A DNA stretch of 64,000 nucleotides from Pseudomonas cannabina (lineage in GTDB: Bacteria > Pseudomonadota > Gammaproteobacteria > Pseudomonadales > Pseudomonadaceae): assembly GCF_900100365.1 (NCBI RefSeq), contig NZ_FNKU01000001.1, positions 930,001-994,000 on the forward strand, given 5' to 3'. Below the pieces are notes generated by a model. That model was given only the letters and a program-made list of their open reading frames with translations, was not told the DNA's origin and did not search any database. The first letter of the stretch is position 1; each line of letters opens with the position of its first letter. Below are positions 30,516 through 38,730 of the stretch, piece after piece. The position numbers were made by a program, and so were the translations under genes.

Positions 30516-32117
30516 CAGACTGTGTGAAAACCTAGCAATCTGCGCAGCGCTCAAAGAAAATGCTCCGTATCGAAAGATACAGAGCATTTTTCGTTATGGC
30601 CTACATCCAAGGTGAGTCCCGCAGCCAGACCAGCCTATTCCCGGTCTCGCTGGAAGAGTTGATCCCCGAGGATCACCTCGTTCGTGTCATTGACCTGTAC
30701 GTTGCCAGGCTCGATCTGGTGCAACTGGGCTTCGATAAAGCGATTCCAAAAAGCACGGGGCGCCCTGCTTATGATCCCGCCGATCAGCTAAAACTCTACC
30801 TCTACGGCTATTTTCAGCGGATTCGCTCATCGCGACGTCTTGAAGCCGAGTGTCAGCGCAACATCGAAGTGATGTGGCTGATCAACCGGCTCAAGCCCGA
30901 CTTCAAGACCATCGCCGATTTTCGCAAGAACAATAAACCCGCCTTCATCGCGACCTGCCGTGCTTTCGTTCGGTTTTGTCGCACGGCAGGCTTGATCGCC
31001 GGTGAGTTGGTGGCCATCGACGGCAGCAAGTTTCAGGCGGTCGCATCCTCACGGCGTCATGTGAATTTGAAGCAGCTCAAGCGCCAGGAAGAAAAACTGG
31101 ATAAGCGCATCGCTCAGTATCTGGCCGAGCTGGATGAGGCCGACAAGGCTGAAACCACAGATTCAATTGATCGCAGCGCAATCAAGGTAGCCCTGGCACA
31201 GCTTGAGGCTCGACAACAGGATAATCAGAGTTGCCAGGCACTGATGCGTTCGATGGGCATCGAGCAGTTCAACACCCATGAAAGCGATGCCCGAATGATG
31301 CGCACGGCCAAAGGGCCACGTGTGGCCTACAACGTGCAAACCGTCGTGGACGCCGAGCATTGCCTGATTTTGCATCATGAGGTCACCCAAGATGGCGATG
31401 ACCGAAAGCAACTGGAGCCGATGGCCAAGGCCGCCAAAGCAGAGTTACAGCAAGATGATCTGACGGTCACTGCCGATGCCGGCTACTCCAATGGCAAGCA
31501 GTTTCAGGCCTGCGAGGATGCTTCGATTACGGCCTATGTACCGCCCAATCGTTCGAAAAACCCTGGCAGTCAGGAAGAGCAGCTCTTTGAGCGAAAAGAC
31601 TTTATCTATGAGACCGGACACGATCGTTTCCAGTGTCCGGCAGGCAAATGGTTAACGCTAAAACAGCACAACAAAGGTGATCGGATCTATCAGGCTGAGG
31701 TCGATGACTGCGCCAACTGCGCGCTGAAAACGCAATGCACTCGAGCCCGGCGCCGTTATGTCTCACGACATGCCCATGAAGAGGCTTTCGAGCGGATGGA
31801 GCAAAGAATGCAGGCGCATCCTGAGATGATGGCCAACCGAAGATCCATCGTTGAGCACCCCTTCGGCAACCTCAAGCAATGGCTATTTGGTAATGGCCGT
31901 TTCTTGCTGCGACAACTGGAGGGTACAAAAGCTGAAATGGCCTTGGCGGTGAATGCCTATAACCTGAAACGAGCGATTAAAGTGCTCGGTGTGCGCCATC
32001 TGATGGCTTTGATGGGCTGAGCGGACATTTTTTTCGTCTGCGCCAATACAAAAAAAACGCCCCGAACAAGTCGGGGCGTTTGCTTGGGCCTTCATCAGTG
32101 TGTTTTCACACAGTCTG
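30516..32117 (+). mobile_element. IS1182-family insertion sequence, copy 3 (complete, 1602 bp)
   Basis: Same element as the others, with 16-bp terminal repeats CAGACTGTGTGAAAAC. It is flanked by direct repeats GGAT. It lacks one T in the 3' non-coding part relative to copies 1 and 2. The target is again palindromic: AAAGAC to the left and GGTCTTT to the right of GGAT form imperfect hairpin arms. Insertion splits the toxin gene in the same orientation as the transposase. Confidence 0.95.
30596..32020 (+). CDS. IS1182-family transposase
   Basis: 474 residues from MAYIQGESRSQ, identical in protein sequence to the copy 2 transposase; an upstream in-frame ATG at 30560 would add 12 residues but lies in the left arm of a hairpin (AAAATGCTC/GAGCATTTT with a GAAA-capped top). 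DDE-type motifs as in copy 2. Frame fully open; likely able to act for all copies. Confidence 0.95.
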   Translation: MAYIQGESRSQTSLFPVSLEELIPEDHLVRVIDLYVARLDLVQLGFDKAIPKSTGRPAYDPADQLKLYLYGYFQRIRSSRRLEAECQRNIEVMWLINRLKPDFKTIADFRKNNKPAFIATCRAFVRFCRTAGLIAGELVAIDGSKFQAVASSRRHVNLKQLKRQEEKLDKRIAQYLAELDEADKAETTDSIDRSAIKVALAQLEARQQDNQSCQALMRSMGIEQFNTHESDARMMRTAKGPRVAYNVQTVVDAEHCLILHHEVTQDGDDRKQLEPMAKAAKAELQQDDLTVTADAGYSNGKQFQACEDASITAYVPPNRSKNPGSQEEQLFERKDFIYETGHDRFQCPAGKWLTLKQHNKGDRIYQAEVDDCANCALKTQCTRARRRYVSRHAHEEAFERMEQRMQAHPEMMANRRSIVEHPFGNLKQWLFGNGRFLLRQLEGTKAEMALAVNAYNLKRAIKVLGVRHLMALMG

Positions 32118-32828
32118 GGATGTCGGTCTTTACGAAATGACCAGAACACCAGTCACCGACGTCTATCAGGCGCTAATGGACCCGTCTCTGTCACCGATAG
32201 ACTCGCCGCGCTATGTCGTGGGAATCAATCGGATTGGCCATGAGTCGACCAGCGGTTTTGTCATCCCGGCTGACCCCCACCAGAGGATTTTCCTGACCGA
32301 ACTGTTCTTCCACGCCCCGGAGTATCGATTCAAGATCAGTGCGATGCGCTCGGGTGAATTCAGGTTCGGCAGCCATTATCGCGCCGCCATCCTGCTTCAT
32401 GAGCTGTCTCATCTCGCGCTCGACACCGCTGATATTGCCTATGTCGACTCTCAGGCGCCGTATCTGGACCTGCTGGATGACGCATCGGAGCATCGCAAAA
32501 AGCTCATAAGCCAGCAGGTGACGCTCCAGCAGAAAACCTTGTCCTACAACACCGATCGCAGCCAGTTGTTCAGCAAGCTCGAAGATGGAGAGATTCGTGA
32601 TCTGCGAAGGAGGGATGGCGATGGCAAGCAGTCGATTCTGCGCGTTACCGGCAAGCCGACACTGGATCAGGCCAAGGACGTGTTTTATTCCGACGTGCAG
32701 AAACGAGCGAAAATCATGCTCAAAAACGCCGATTCACTGACGTTGCTGGTTACGTTGCTGGGGCGAGTTCGATTCATGCGACGCTGAAAGCGTACCCCGG
32801 CGACAGACGTCGTCGGGGTGATCGCGCT

Positions 32829-33980
32829 TCATACCAGATAGTGGCGCAGTTCGCGGGCAATCAACAGGCGCTGGATTTCGCTGGAACCCTCGTATATCTG
32901 AGTAATACGGGCATCGCGGTAATAGCGTTCGACGGGGTAATCCTCCAGATAGCCATAGCCGCCATGAATCTGGATCGCCTTGGAGCACACCCATTCAGCC
33001 ATCTCTGAAGCGAACAGTTTGGCCTGGGAGGCTTCCGACAGGCACGGCTGCCCGGCGCTGCGCAGACGCGCGGCGTGCAGGGTCAGCAGTCGGGCGGCAT
33101 TGATCCGGGTGTGCATGTCGGCCAGCAGGTTGGCAATGCTCTGGTGCTCGATGATCGGCTTGTCGAACTGCACGCGTTCCCGCGCATAGGCCAGCGCCGC
33201 TTCAAAGGCGGCACGCGCGATGCCTAGCGCCTGAGCGGCGATGCCGATGCGGCCGCCTTCCAGGTTGGAAAGGGCGATGGACAGCCCTTTGCCGCGCTCG
33301 CCCAGCAGGTTGGCTGCAGGAATACGGCAGTCATTGAGCGTCACCGCACAGGTGTCAGACGCCCGAATGCCCATTTTGTGTTCGCTGCGGTCGACGGTGA
33401 AACCGGGGTTTTCAGTGGGCACCAGAAACGTGGAAAGGCCCTTTTTGCCCAGTTGAGGATCGGTCACGGCAAACACAATCGCCAATTCGGCGCGTTTGCC
33501 ATTGCTGACGAACTGCTTGGCGCCATTGATGACCCATTCATCGCCCTGCAACTCGGCGCGCGTGCGCAGATTATGCGCTTCGGAGCCCGCATGCGGTTCA
33601 GTCAGGCAGAAGCAGCCGATTGCCCGACCGCTCGCGAGTTTTTCCAGCCAGGTGTGTTTCTGCTCGTCGGTCCCGAAGTTGAGGATCGGCCCGCAGCCCA
33701 CCGAACTGTGCACGCTCATCAGCGTGCCGGTGGCGGCGTCGGCGGCGGAAATTTCCTCGACCGCCAGTGCGTAGGCCACGTAGTCGATATACGTGCCGCC
33801 CCATTGTTCCGGGACGACCATGCCCAGCAGGCCCAGTTCGCCGAGCTTTGCCACCAGCGCGTCGTCGATCCAGCCAGCCTTTTCCCAGGCCTGCGCGTGC
33901 GGGGCGATTTCGTTACGGGCAAACTCGCGCGCCATGTCACGAATCATGACCTGCTCTTCACTCAGTTCCAGATCGTGCAT
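32829..33980 (-). CDS. Acyl-CoA dehydrogenase (probable branched-chain, isobutyryl-CoA type)
   Basis: 383-residue FAD enzyme introducing an alpha-beta double bond in acyl-CoAs. FAD/substrate region: [13 protein letters not shown]. The C-terminus holds [34 protein letters not shown], with the catalytic glutamate in YEGSSE. It begins 3 nt after the 3-hydroxyisobutyryl-CoA hydrolase gene, so the pair fits the valine catabolic pathway (isobutyryl-CoA oxidation, then thioester hydrolysis). Chain specificity is inferred from this pairing. Confidence 0.9.
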   Translation of the reverse strand: MHDLELSEEQVMIRDMAREFARNEIAPHAQAWEKAGWIDDALVAKLGELGLLGMVVPEQWGGTYIDYVAYALAVEEISAADAATGTLMSVHSSVGCGPILNFGTDEQKHTWLEKLASGRAIGCFCLTEPHAGSEAHNLRTRAELQGDEWVINGAKQFVSNGKRAELAIVFAVTDPQLGKKGLSTFLVPTENPGFTVDRSEHKMGIRASDTCAVTLNDCRIPAANLLGERGKGLSIALSNLEGGRIGIAAQALGIARAAFEAALAYARERVQFDKPIIEHQSIANLLADMHTRINAARLLTLHAARLRSAGQPCLSEASQAKLFASEMAEWVCSKAIQIHGGYGYLEDYPVERYYRDARITQIYEGSSEIQRLLIARELRHYLV

Positions 33981-33983
33981 GGC

Positions 33984-35081
33984 TCAACCCTCCATGCCGC
34001 TGAAGAAACTGTCGACGTGCGCGGCACTGACGTCCTGCGCGCTGCGATGCTTCCATTGCGGCTTCTTGTCTTTATCGATAATCAGGGCCCGTATGCCTTC
34101 GATCAGGTCTCCGCGCTCGAACCACTGGCGGTCGAGATGCAGTTCCATGGCGAAACAGGCCTGTAGCGGCAGATGACGCCCGCGGCGCAGCATCTCCAAA
34201 GTGACTGCCATGGCCAGTGGCGAGTGCTTTTGCATGCGGGAGGCGGTGTCCAGCGCCCACTGGCGGGTGTCGCCGATGGCTACTTCCTGCAATTGTTCGA
34301 GTATGCCGGGGATGTCCCGTCGGCCGAAGAAATGATCGATGGCCGAACGCAGGGCTTCCAGCGGCGGCTCAGGCAGGCGCTGGGTCGCCAGTTTGGCCAG
34401 TGCGCCTTGCAGGTCCTTGAGGGGAGTCGATTTCCATTTCAGATGATCGAGCATGTGGTCAAGCCGCGGCAGTTGCTCGCTGTTGGTCGACCAGTTGGCC
34501 AGACCGCAATACAGCGCGTCGGCCGCGCCGATCTGTGATCCGGTGACGCCTAGCCACGTGCCGAGTTCGCCGGGCAGTCGCGACAGGAAATAACTGCCGC
34601 CCACGTCCGGAAAATAACCGATGGCGACTTCGGGCATGCCGATACGGCTGCGTTCGGTGACCAGACGCAGGTCCGCGCCCTGAACCAGCCCCATGCCGCC
34701 GCCGAGCACCAGGCCGTCCATCAACGCCAGAACCGGCTTGCGGTAGCGGTGAATGCTCAGGTCGAGCGCGTATTCTTCGGCAAAGAAAGTGTAATGCAGG
34801 TCCTGACCACTCTGGTGGCCTTCATACAGCGAGCGGATGTCGCCCCCGGCACAGAACGCCTTGTCGCCCGCGCCACGCAAAACCACTGCGTAGACCGACG
34901 GATCATCAGCCCAGCTGTCGAGCTGGCGTTGCAGCGTGCGAACCATGTCCAGATCGATGGCGTTCAAGCCTTCGGGGCGATTCAGGGTCAAATGGCCGAT
35001 GTGATTGCGCACCTCGATAGCCACTGCATTACGGCTGGTGGGCTGCCGGACCGAGCGGGCGGATGAAACCTGTGAACTCAT
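33984..35081 (-). CDS. 3-hydroxyisobutyryl-CoA hydrolase / enoyl-CoA hydratase family protein
   Basis: 365 residues. Crotonase fold: oxyanion segments AFCAGGDIRSLYEG and LMDGLVLGGGMGLVQGADLRL, with the catalytic Glu in GMPEVAIGYFPDVGGSYFLSRL, the latter being the HIBYL-CoA hydrolase variant rather than a plain hydratase. The length also fits hydrolases (about 350-380). AAGGAGTTCAGA precedes the chosen ATG; the longer frame to 35180 has no support. First gene of a two-gene operon with the dehydrogenase. Confidence 0.9.
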   Translation of the reverse strand: MSSQVSSARSVRQPTSRNAVAIEVRNHIGHLTLNRPEGLNAIDLDMVRTLQRQLDSWADDPSVYAVVLRGAGDKAFCAGGDIRSLYEGHQSGQDLHYTFFAEEYALDLSIHRYRKPVLALMDGLVLGGGMGLVQGADLRLVTERSRIGMPEVAIGYFPDVGGSYFLSRLPGELGTWLGVTGSQIGAADALYCGLANWSTNSEQLPRLDHMLDHLKWKSTPLKDLQGALAKLATQRLPEPPLEALRSAIDHFFGRRDIPGILEQLQEVAIGDTRQWALDTASRMQKHSPLAMAVTLEMLRRGRHLPLQACFAMELHLDRQWFERGDLIEGIRALIIDKDKKPQWKHRSAQDVSAAHVDSFFSGMEG

Positions 35082-35359
35082 TCTGAACTCCTTGTTCGAT
35101 TGCGCTTTCTTCTTGTTCTGGCGTTTGTCGCAGTGTCGCGGCATCGCAGCAGATCCTAGCAGCGCAAATGTGCAAAGCAAAACTGCGTTTAAGCATAACC
35201 AGAAGTTTCAAATAGCCATCATTTTTCAATGTTCGCCGACTGTATACGCGCTTGCACAGGAATCATTGCGAGCGGATGAGTATTCTCATGCTTGGCAGTG
35301 TCACACGAGGGCATTCCACAGGTCCTGACCATGCCAGACTTCTTCCATGAACGCGCTTC

Positions 35360-37039
35360 ATGAGCGATAAATACGCGCCACGCGAATGGGCGGCCCACGA
35401 GCGCCCGACCATGCCGGGCTCGCCGTCGACGCCGCTGCATTCCACTGCGCTGCGCTGGGCGTTTGCGCTAGTCGGGGTGATCGTCGCGTTGACCGGCGGC
35501 CTCGGCAACGCGCTGGTCATCGCCAACCTGCCTTATCTGCAAGGTGCGCTGGGTGCGACGTCGCAGGACATCGCCTGGCTACCGGCCGCCTATATCATGA
35601 CCAATGTGTCGATGAACCTCTTGCTGGTGAAGTTTCGTCAGCAATTCGGCTTGCGCGCGTTCACCGAGCTGTTTCTGGTGCTTTATTCGCTGGTGACGCT
35701 GGCGCATTTGTTCGTTAATGACATCGATTCAGCCATCGCCGTGCGGGCCGCGCATGGCATGGTTGGCGCTGCGCTCAGTACGCTGGGGCTGTATTACATG
35801 ATTCAGGCCTTTCCGCAGAAATGGCGGCTCAAGGCATTGGTGCTCGGGCTGGGCACCGCTCAATTGGCCACGCCGCTGGCCCGACTGGTGTCCGAGGATC
35901 TGCTGCAAATTGCCCAGTGGCGGGGCCTTTACCTGTTTGAACTGGGGATGGCGCTGCTCTCGCTGGGTTGCGTGCTGCTCTTGAAATTGCCGCCAGGTGA
36001 TCGCTTCAAGGCGTTCGAGAAGCTGGATTTTCGGACCTTCGGACTGCTGGCATCCGGTTTTGCGTTGCTCTGCGCGGTCTTGTCGCTGGGGCGTATCGAG
36101 TGGTGGCTGGAGGCGCCGTGGATCGGCATCGCCTCGGCGGCGTCGATTGCGCTGATCTGCGCCGGGCTGGCCATCGAACACAACCGCAGCAACCCTTTGC
36201 TGATCACTCGCTGGCTGGGCAGCGGGGCGATCCTGCGCCTCGGGTTGGCGGTCATCCTCTTTCGCGTAGTGCTGTCCGAACAGTCGGTAGGTGCCGTCGG
36301 GTTTCTGCAGGCGCTGAACATGGGCAGTCAGCAACTGCATACGCTGTATCTGGTGATGTTGCTGGGCAGCGTTGCAGGCCTGGCGGTCAGTGCGCTGACC
36401 ATCAATCCCGCGCACCTGATCAAGCCGCTGTTGATTGCACTGGCAATGATGGCGGTGGGTGCCTGGATGGACAGCCACTCGACCAACCTGACACGGCAAT
36501 CGAACATGTACCTCAGCCAGTTTCTGCTGGCCTTTGGCGGAACGTTTTTCCTCGGGCCGACGCTGGTGCTGGGCATCAGTGGGGTGCTGGCCAACCCGCG
36601 CAACATGGTGAGTTTCTCTGTGCTGTTCGGGATCGCTCAGAACATCGGCGGCCTGATCGGGTCTGCTGCACTGGGCACCTTTCAGGTCGTGCGCGAAAAA
36701 TTTCATTCCAGCCACATCGTCGAGCACCTGACGCTGATCGACCCGTTGGTGCAGGCTCGGCTGCAAAGCTACAGCGCCAGTTACGGCTCAGTCATCGCCG
36801 ACCCGACACTGCGCAACAGTCAGGGGATCCGCGCGATGGCCGCGGCGGCGACACGGGAAGCCAATGTGCTGGCCTATAACGACGTGTTCATGCTGATTGC
36901 GTTGATTGCCGTGCTGACCATGATCTGGATTTCACTGCGCATGCTGTGGCTGAAAATGACCACCCAACATCAGGCGCTGGCCCTGGTTGCACCTGCCGCT
37001 GCGCCTTCCGTACCCCATTCCGGCGTTAGATCTTCATGA
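35360..37039 (+). CDS. MFS multidrug efflux transporter, DHA2 / EmrB type
   Basis: 559 residues with about 14 membrane segments (first near residues 33-53). It would export drugs or toxic metabolites by proton antiport together with the adaptor encoded next; the adaptor gene start overlaps this stop by 4 bp (ATGA). The membrane segment GALGATSQDIAWLPAAYIMT corresponds to the DHA2 motif region. The N-terminal 30 residues are soluble. The start is uncertain, as no strong ribosome site is seen. No outer-membrane channel gene is nearby. Confidence 0.88.
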   Translation: MSDKYAPREWAAHERPTMPGSPSTPLHSTALRWAFALVGVIVALTGGLGNALVIANLPYLQGALGATSQDIAWLPAAYIMTNVSMNLLLVKFRQQFGLRAFTELFLVLYSLVTLAHLFVNDIDSAIAVRAAHGMVGAALSTLGLYYMIQAFPQKWRLKALVLGLGTAQLATPLARLVSEDLLQIAQWRGLYLFELGMALLSLGCVLLLKLPPGDRFKAFEKLDFRTFGLLASGFALLCAVLSLGRIEWWLEAPWIGIASAASIALICAGLAIEHNRSNPLLITRWLGSGAILRLGLAVILFRVVLSEQSVGAVGFLQALNMGSQQLHTLYLVMLLGSVAGLAVSALTINPAHLIKPLLIALAMMAVGAWMDSHSTNLTRQSNMYLSQFLLAFGGTFFLGPTLVLGISGVLANPRNMVSFSVLFGIAQNIGGLIGSAALGTFQVVREKFHSSHIVEHLTLIDPLVQARLQSYSASYGSVIADPTLRNSQGIRAMAAAATREANVLAYNDVFMLIALIAVLTMIWISLRMLWLKMTTQHQALALVAPAAAPSVPHSGVRSS

Positions 37040-38199
37040 CTGAATCCACTACCCCCGACACTGAAGCACCTCGCAGCTCGTCTTCACCGGCCCCGGCACC
37101 GTTGAAGTCGCCGGTCACCAGCCGACCGCGCTCGGCGCGCAAGCGCATCGTCTCCTCGGTGATTTTCGGGGCTGTTGCGCTGGTCGGTGTGCTGGTGGTG
37201 CTGTACGCATGGCAATTGCCGCCCTTTGGCAGCCCGATCGAGAGCACTGAAAACGCCCAGGTGAAAGGCCAGACCACACTGATCGGCCCGCAACTCAGTG
37301 GTTATGTCTATGACGTGCCGGTGCAGGACTTCCAGTTCGTCAAGGCAGGCGACTTGCTGGTCCGTCTGGATGACCGCATCTATCGCCAGCGCCTGGATCA
37401 GGCCGAGGCGCAACTGGCGGTGCAAAAGGCCTCGCTGGCCAATAACCTGCAACAGCGTCGCAGCGCCGAGGCGACGATCGGTCAGCGTCAGGCCGAGTTG
37501 CAGAACAGCATGGCGCAGAGCCGCAAGAGCGCCGCCGACCTGCGTCGTAACAAGGCGCTGGTGACCGATGGCTCGGTGTCCAAAAGCGAGCTGGACGTGA
37601 CCGAAGCTGCCGATGCCCAGGCCAACGCGGCGGTTGCACAAGCCAAAGCGGTATTGCTGATCGCCCGTGAGGACCTGCAAACGGTGATCGTCAATCGCGG
37701 CTCGCTGGAAGCGTCGGTCGCCAATGCGCAAGCGGCTTTCGAACTGGCACGCATCGACCTGGACAACACCCGCATCGTCGCGCCGCGTGACGGGCAGCTG
37801 GGGCAAATCGGCGTGCGTCTGGGCGCCTACGTCAATTCCGGTGCGCAACTGATGGCGCTGGTGCCGGAGCAACGCTGGATCGTCGCCAACATGAAAGAAA
37901 CCCAAATGGCCAACGTTCGCCTCGGCCAGCCAGTGAGTTTCACCGTGGACGCGCTGGACGGTCGCGAAATGCACGGTCATGTACAAAGGATATCGCCTGC
38001 TGCGGGCTCGGAGTTCAGCCTGCTGCCCGCCGACAACGCGACCGGCAACTTCGTGAAAATCTCCCAGCGCATCCCGGTGCGCATCGTCGTCGACGCCGAC
38101 AAGCCGATGCTCGATCATCTACGGCCGGGAATGTCAGTGGTGGTGAGTATTGATACCAGTGCCGAGGGCGATGTACCGCCGGACCCAGCGGCACGGTGA
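37036..38199 (+). CDS. HlyD-family membrane fusion protein, EmrA type
   Basis: 387 residues. A cytoplasmic proline/serine-rich N-terminus (1-35) is followed by one membrane segment (about 37-58, VSSVIFGAVALVGVLVVLYAW), then a lipoyl-like beta domain, a long coiled coil (about 115-220, with many Gln/Ala heptads) and the second lipoyl half (NTRIVAPRDGQLGQIGVRLGAYVN). It bridges the MFS pump to an outer-membrane channel. Translationally coupled to the pump gene. Confidence 0.9.
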   Translation: MTESTTPDTEAPRSSSSPAPAPLKSPVTSRPRSARKRIVSSVIFGAVALVGVLVVLYAWQLPPFGSPIESTENAQVKGQTTLIGPQLSGYVYDVPVQDFQFVKAGDLLVRLDDRIYRQRLDQAEAQLAVQKASLANNLQQRRSAEATIGQRQAELQNSMAQSRKSAADLRRNKALVTDGSVSKSELDVTEAADAQANAAVAQAKAVLLIAREDLQTVIVNRGSLEASVANAQAAFELARIDLDNTRIVAPRDGQLGQIGVRLGAYVNSGAQLMALVPEQRWIVANMKETQMANVRLGQPVSFTVDALDGREMHGHVQRISPAAGSEFSLLPADNATGNFVKISQRIPVRIVVDADKPMLDHLRPGMSVVVSIDTSAEGDVPPDPAAR

Positions 38200-38218
38200 T
38201 TCCCGTAACAATGTTCAC

Positions 38219-38241
38219 TTTGTGACGCTCTGCGTCACAAA
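38219..38241. repeat. Perfect extragenic palindrome
   Basis: TTTGTGACGC / GCGTCACAAA with a TCT loop, 20 nt after the adaptor stop codon. This GTGACGC-GCGTCAC core is a common intergenic repeat in P. syringae; it may also end the emrAB-like transcript, although no T run follows. Confidence 0.7.
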
Positions 38242-38251
38242 TCTTCGATGC

Positions 38252-38698
38252 GTCCGCGAAGGCGGTAGTTCAGACGATGTATTTTTCGGAGAATGTATCG
38301 GCCCTTTCGCGGACAAGTCCGCTCCCACGGAGGCTGCGCTTTGCTGACAGCTCCCGGCAGATCGCGGACCAGTCCACGAAAGGCATCTGGCCCCTTGTCG
38401 GAGCGGACCGGGCGACGCTTCGTTTGTCCGCGAAGGCGGTGGTTCAGACGATATATTTTCGGGGAATGTATCGGCCCTTTCGCGTACAAGTTCGCTCCCA
38501 CGGAGGCTGCGCTTTGCTGACAGCCCCCGGCAGATCGCGGACCAGTCCACGAAAGGCATCTGGCCCCTTGTCGGAGCGGACCGGGCGACGCTTCGTTTGT
38601 CCGCGAAGGCGGTAGTTCAGACGATGTATTTTTCGGAGAATGTATCGGCCCTTTCGCGGACAAGTCCGCTCCCACGGAGGCTGCGCTTTGCTCCCGCG
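38252..38698. repeat. Tandem array of REP-containing 173-174-bp units (about 2.6 copies)
   Basis: Units start at GTCCGCGAAGGCGG (38252, 38426, 38599). Each holds TTCGCGGACAAGTCCGC, a Pseudomonas REP palindrome, facing an inverted TCCGCGAA, plus a second REP variant (GCGGACCAGTCCACG). Unit 2 has a T-T mismatch in its first REP stem. The third unit breaks off after CTGCGCTTTGCT. No gene is plausible here; open frames inside follow the repeat period. Lies between convergent transporter genes. Confidence 0.9.
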
Positions 38699-38730
38699 GC
38701 CTTCGGCCGACATTACCCCCACAATAGACC

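Larger units (their letters stand above)
25971..32787 (+). pseudogene. Large DUF6543 / dermonecrotic-toxin-like protein with C-terminal HELSH zinc motif, split by IS1182 copy 3
   Basis: The 5' part (25971-30515) encodes 1515 residues and now runs into an IS stop codon after PDQTV. The 3' part (32122-32787) encodes 221 residues. Joining the two while removing the IS and one copy of GGAT gives one continuous frame of 1736 residues (EKTPD then VGLYEMTRTP). The protein resembles the very large Pseudomonas dermonecrotic toxin domain proteins. It has two similar internal segments, around LPNTFVVGGPLDPVLW and ANTYLIGPAEPYVGPW, suggesting a repeated module. Near the end HELSH (restored residues 1608-1612) is followed within a few residues by DTADIAYVD, which looks like a compressed aspzincin site (HExxH plus T-x-D-x-x-Y). 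The current allele loses this putative peptidase domain. No signal peptide. Start ATG has AAGGGA upstream. Confidence 0.85.

Noticed and set aside
32080..32787. Apparent independent 235-codon gene beginning inside the IS end
   Set aside because: Its first 14 codons are IS sequence; the rest is the in-frame continuation of the disrupted toxin gene.
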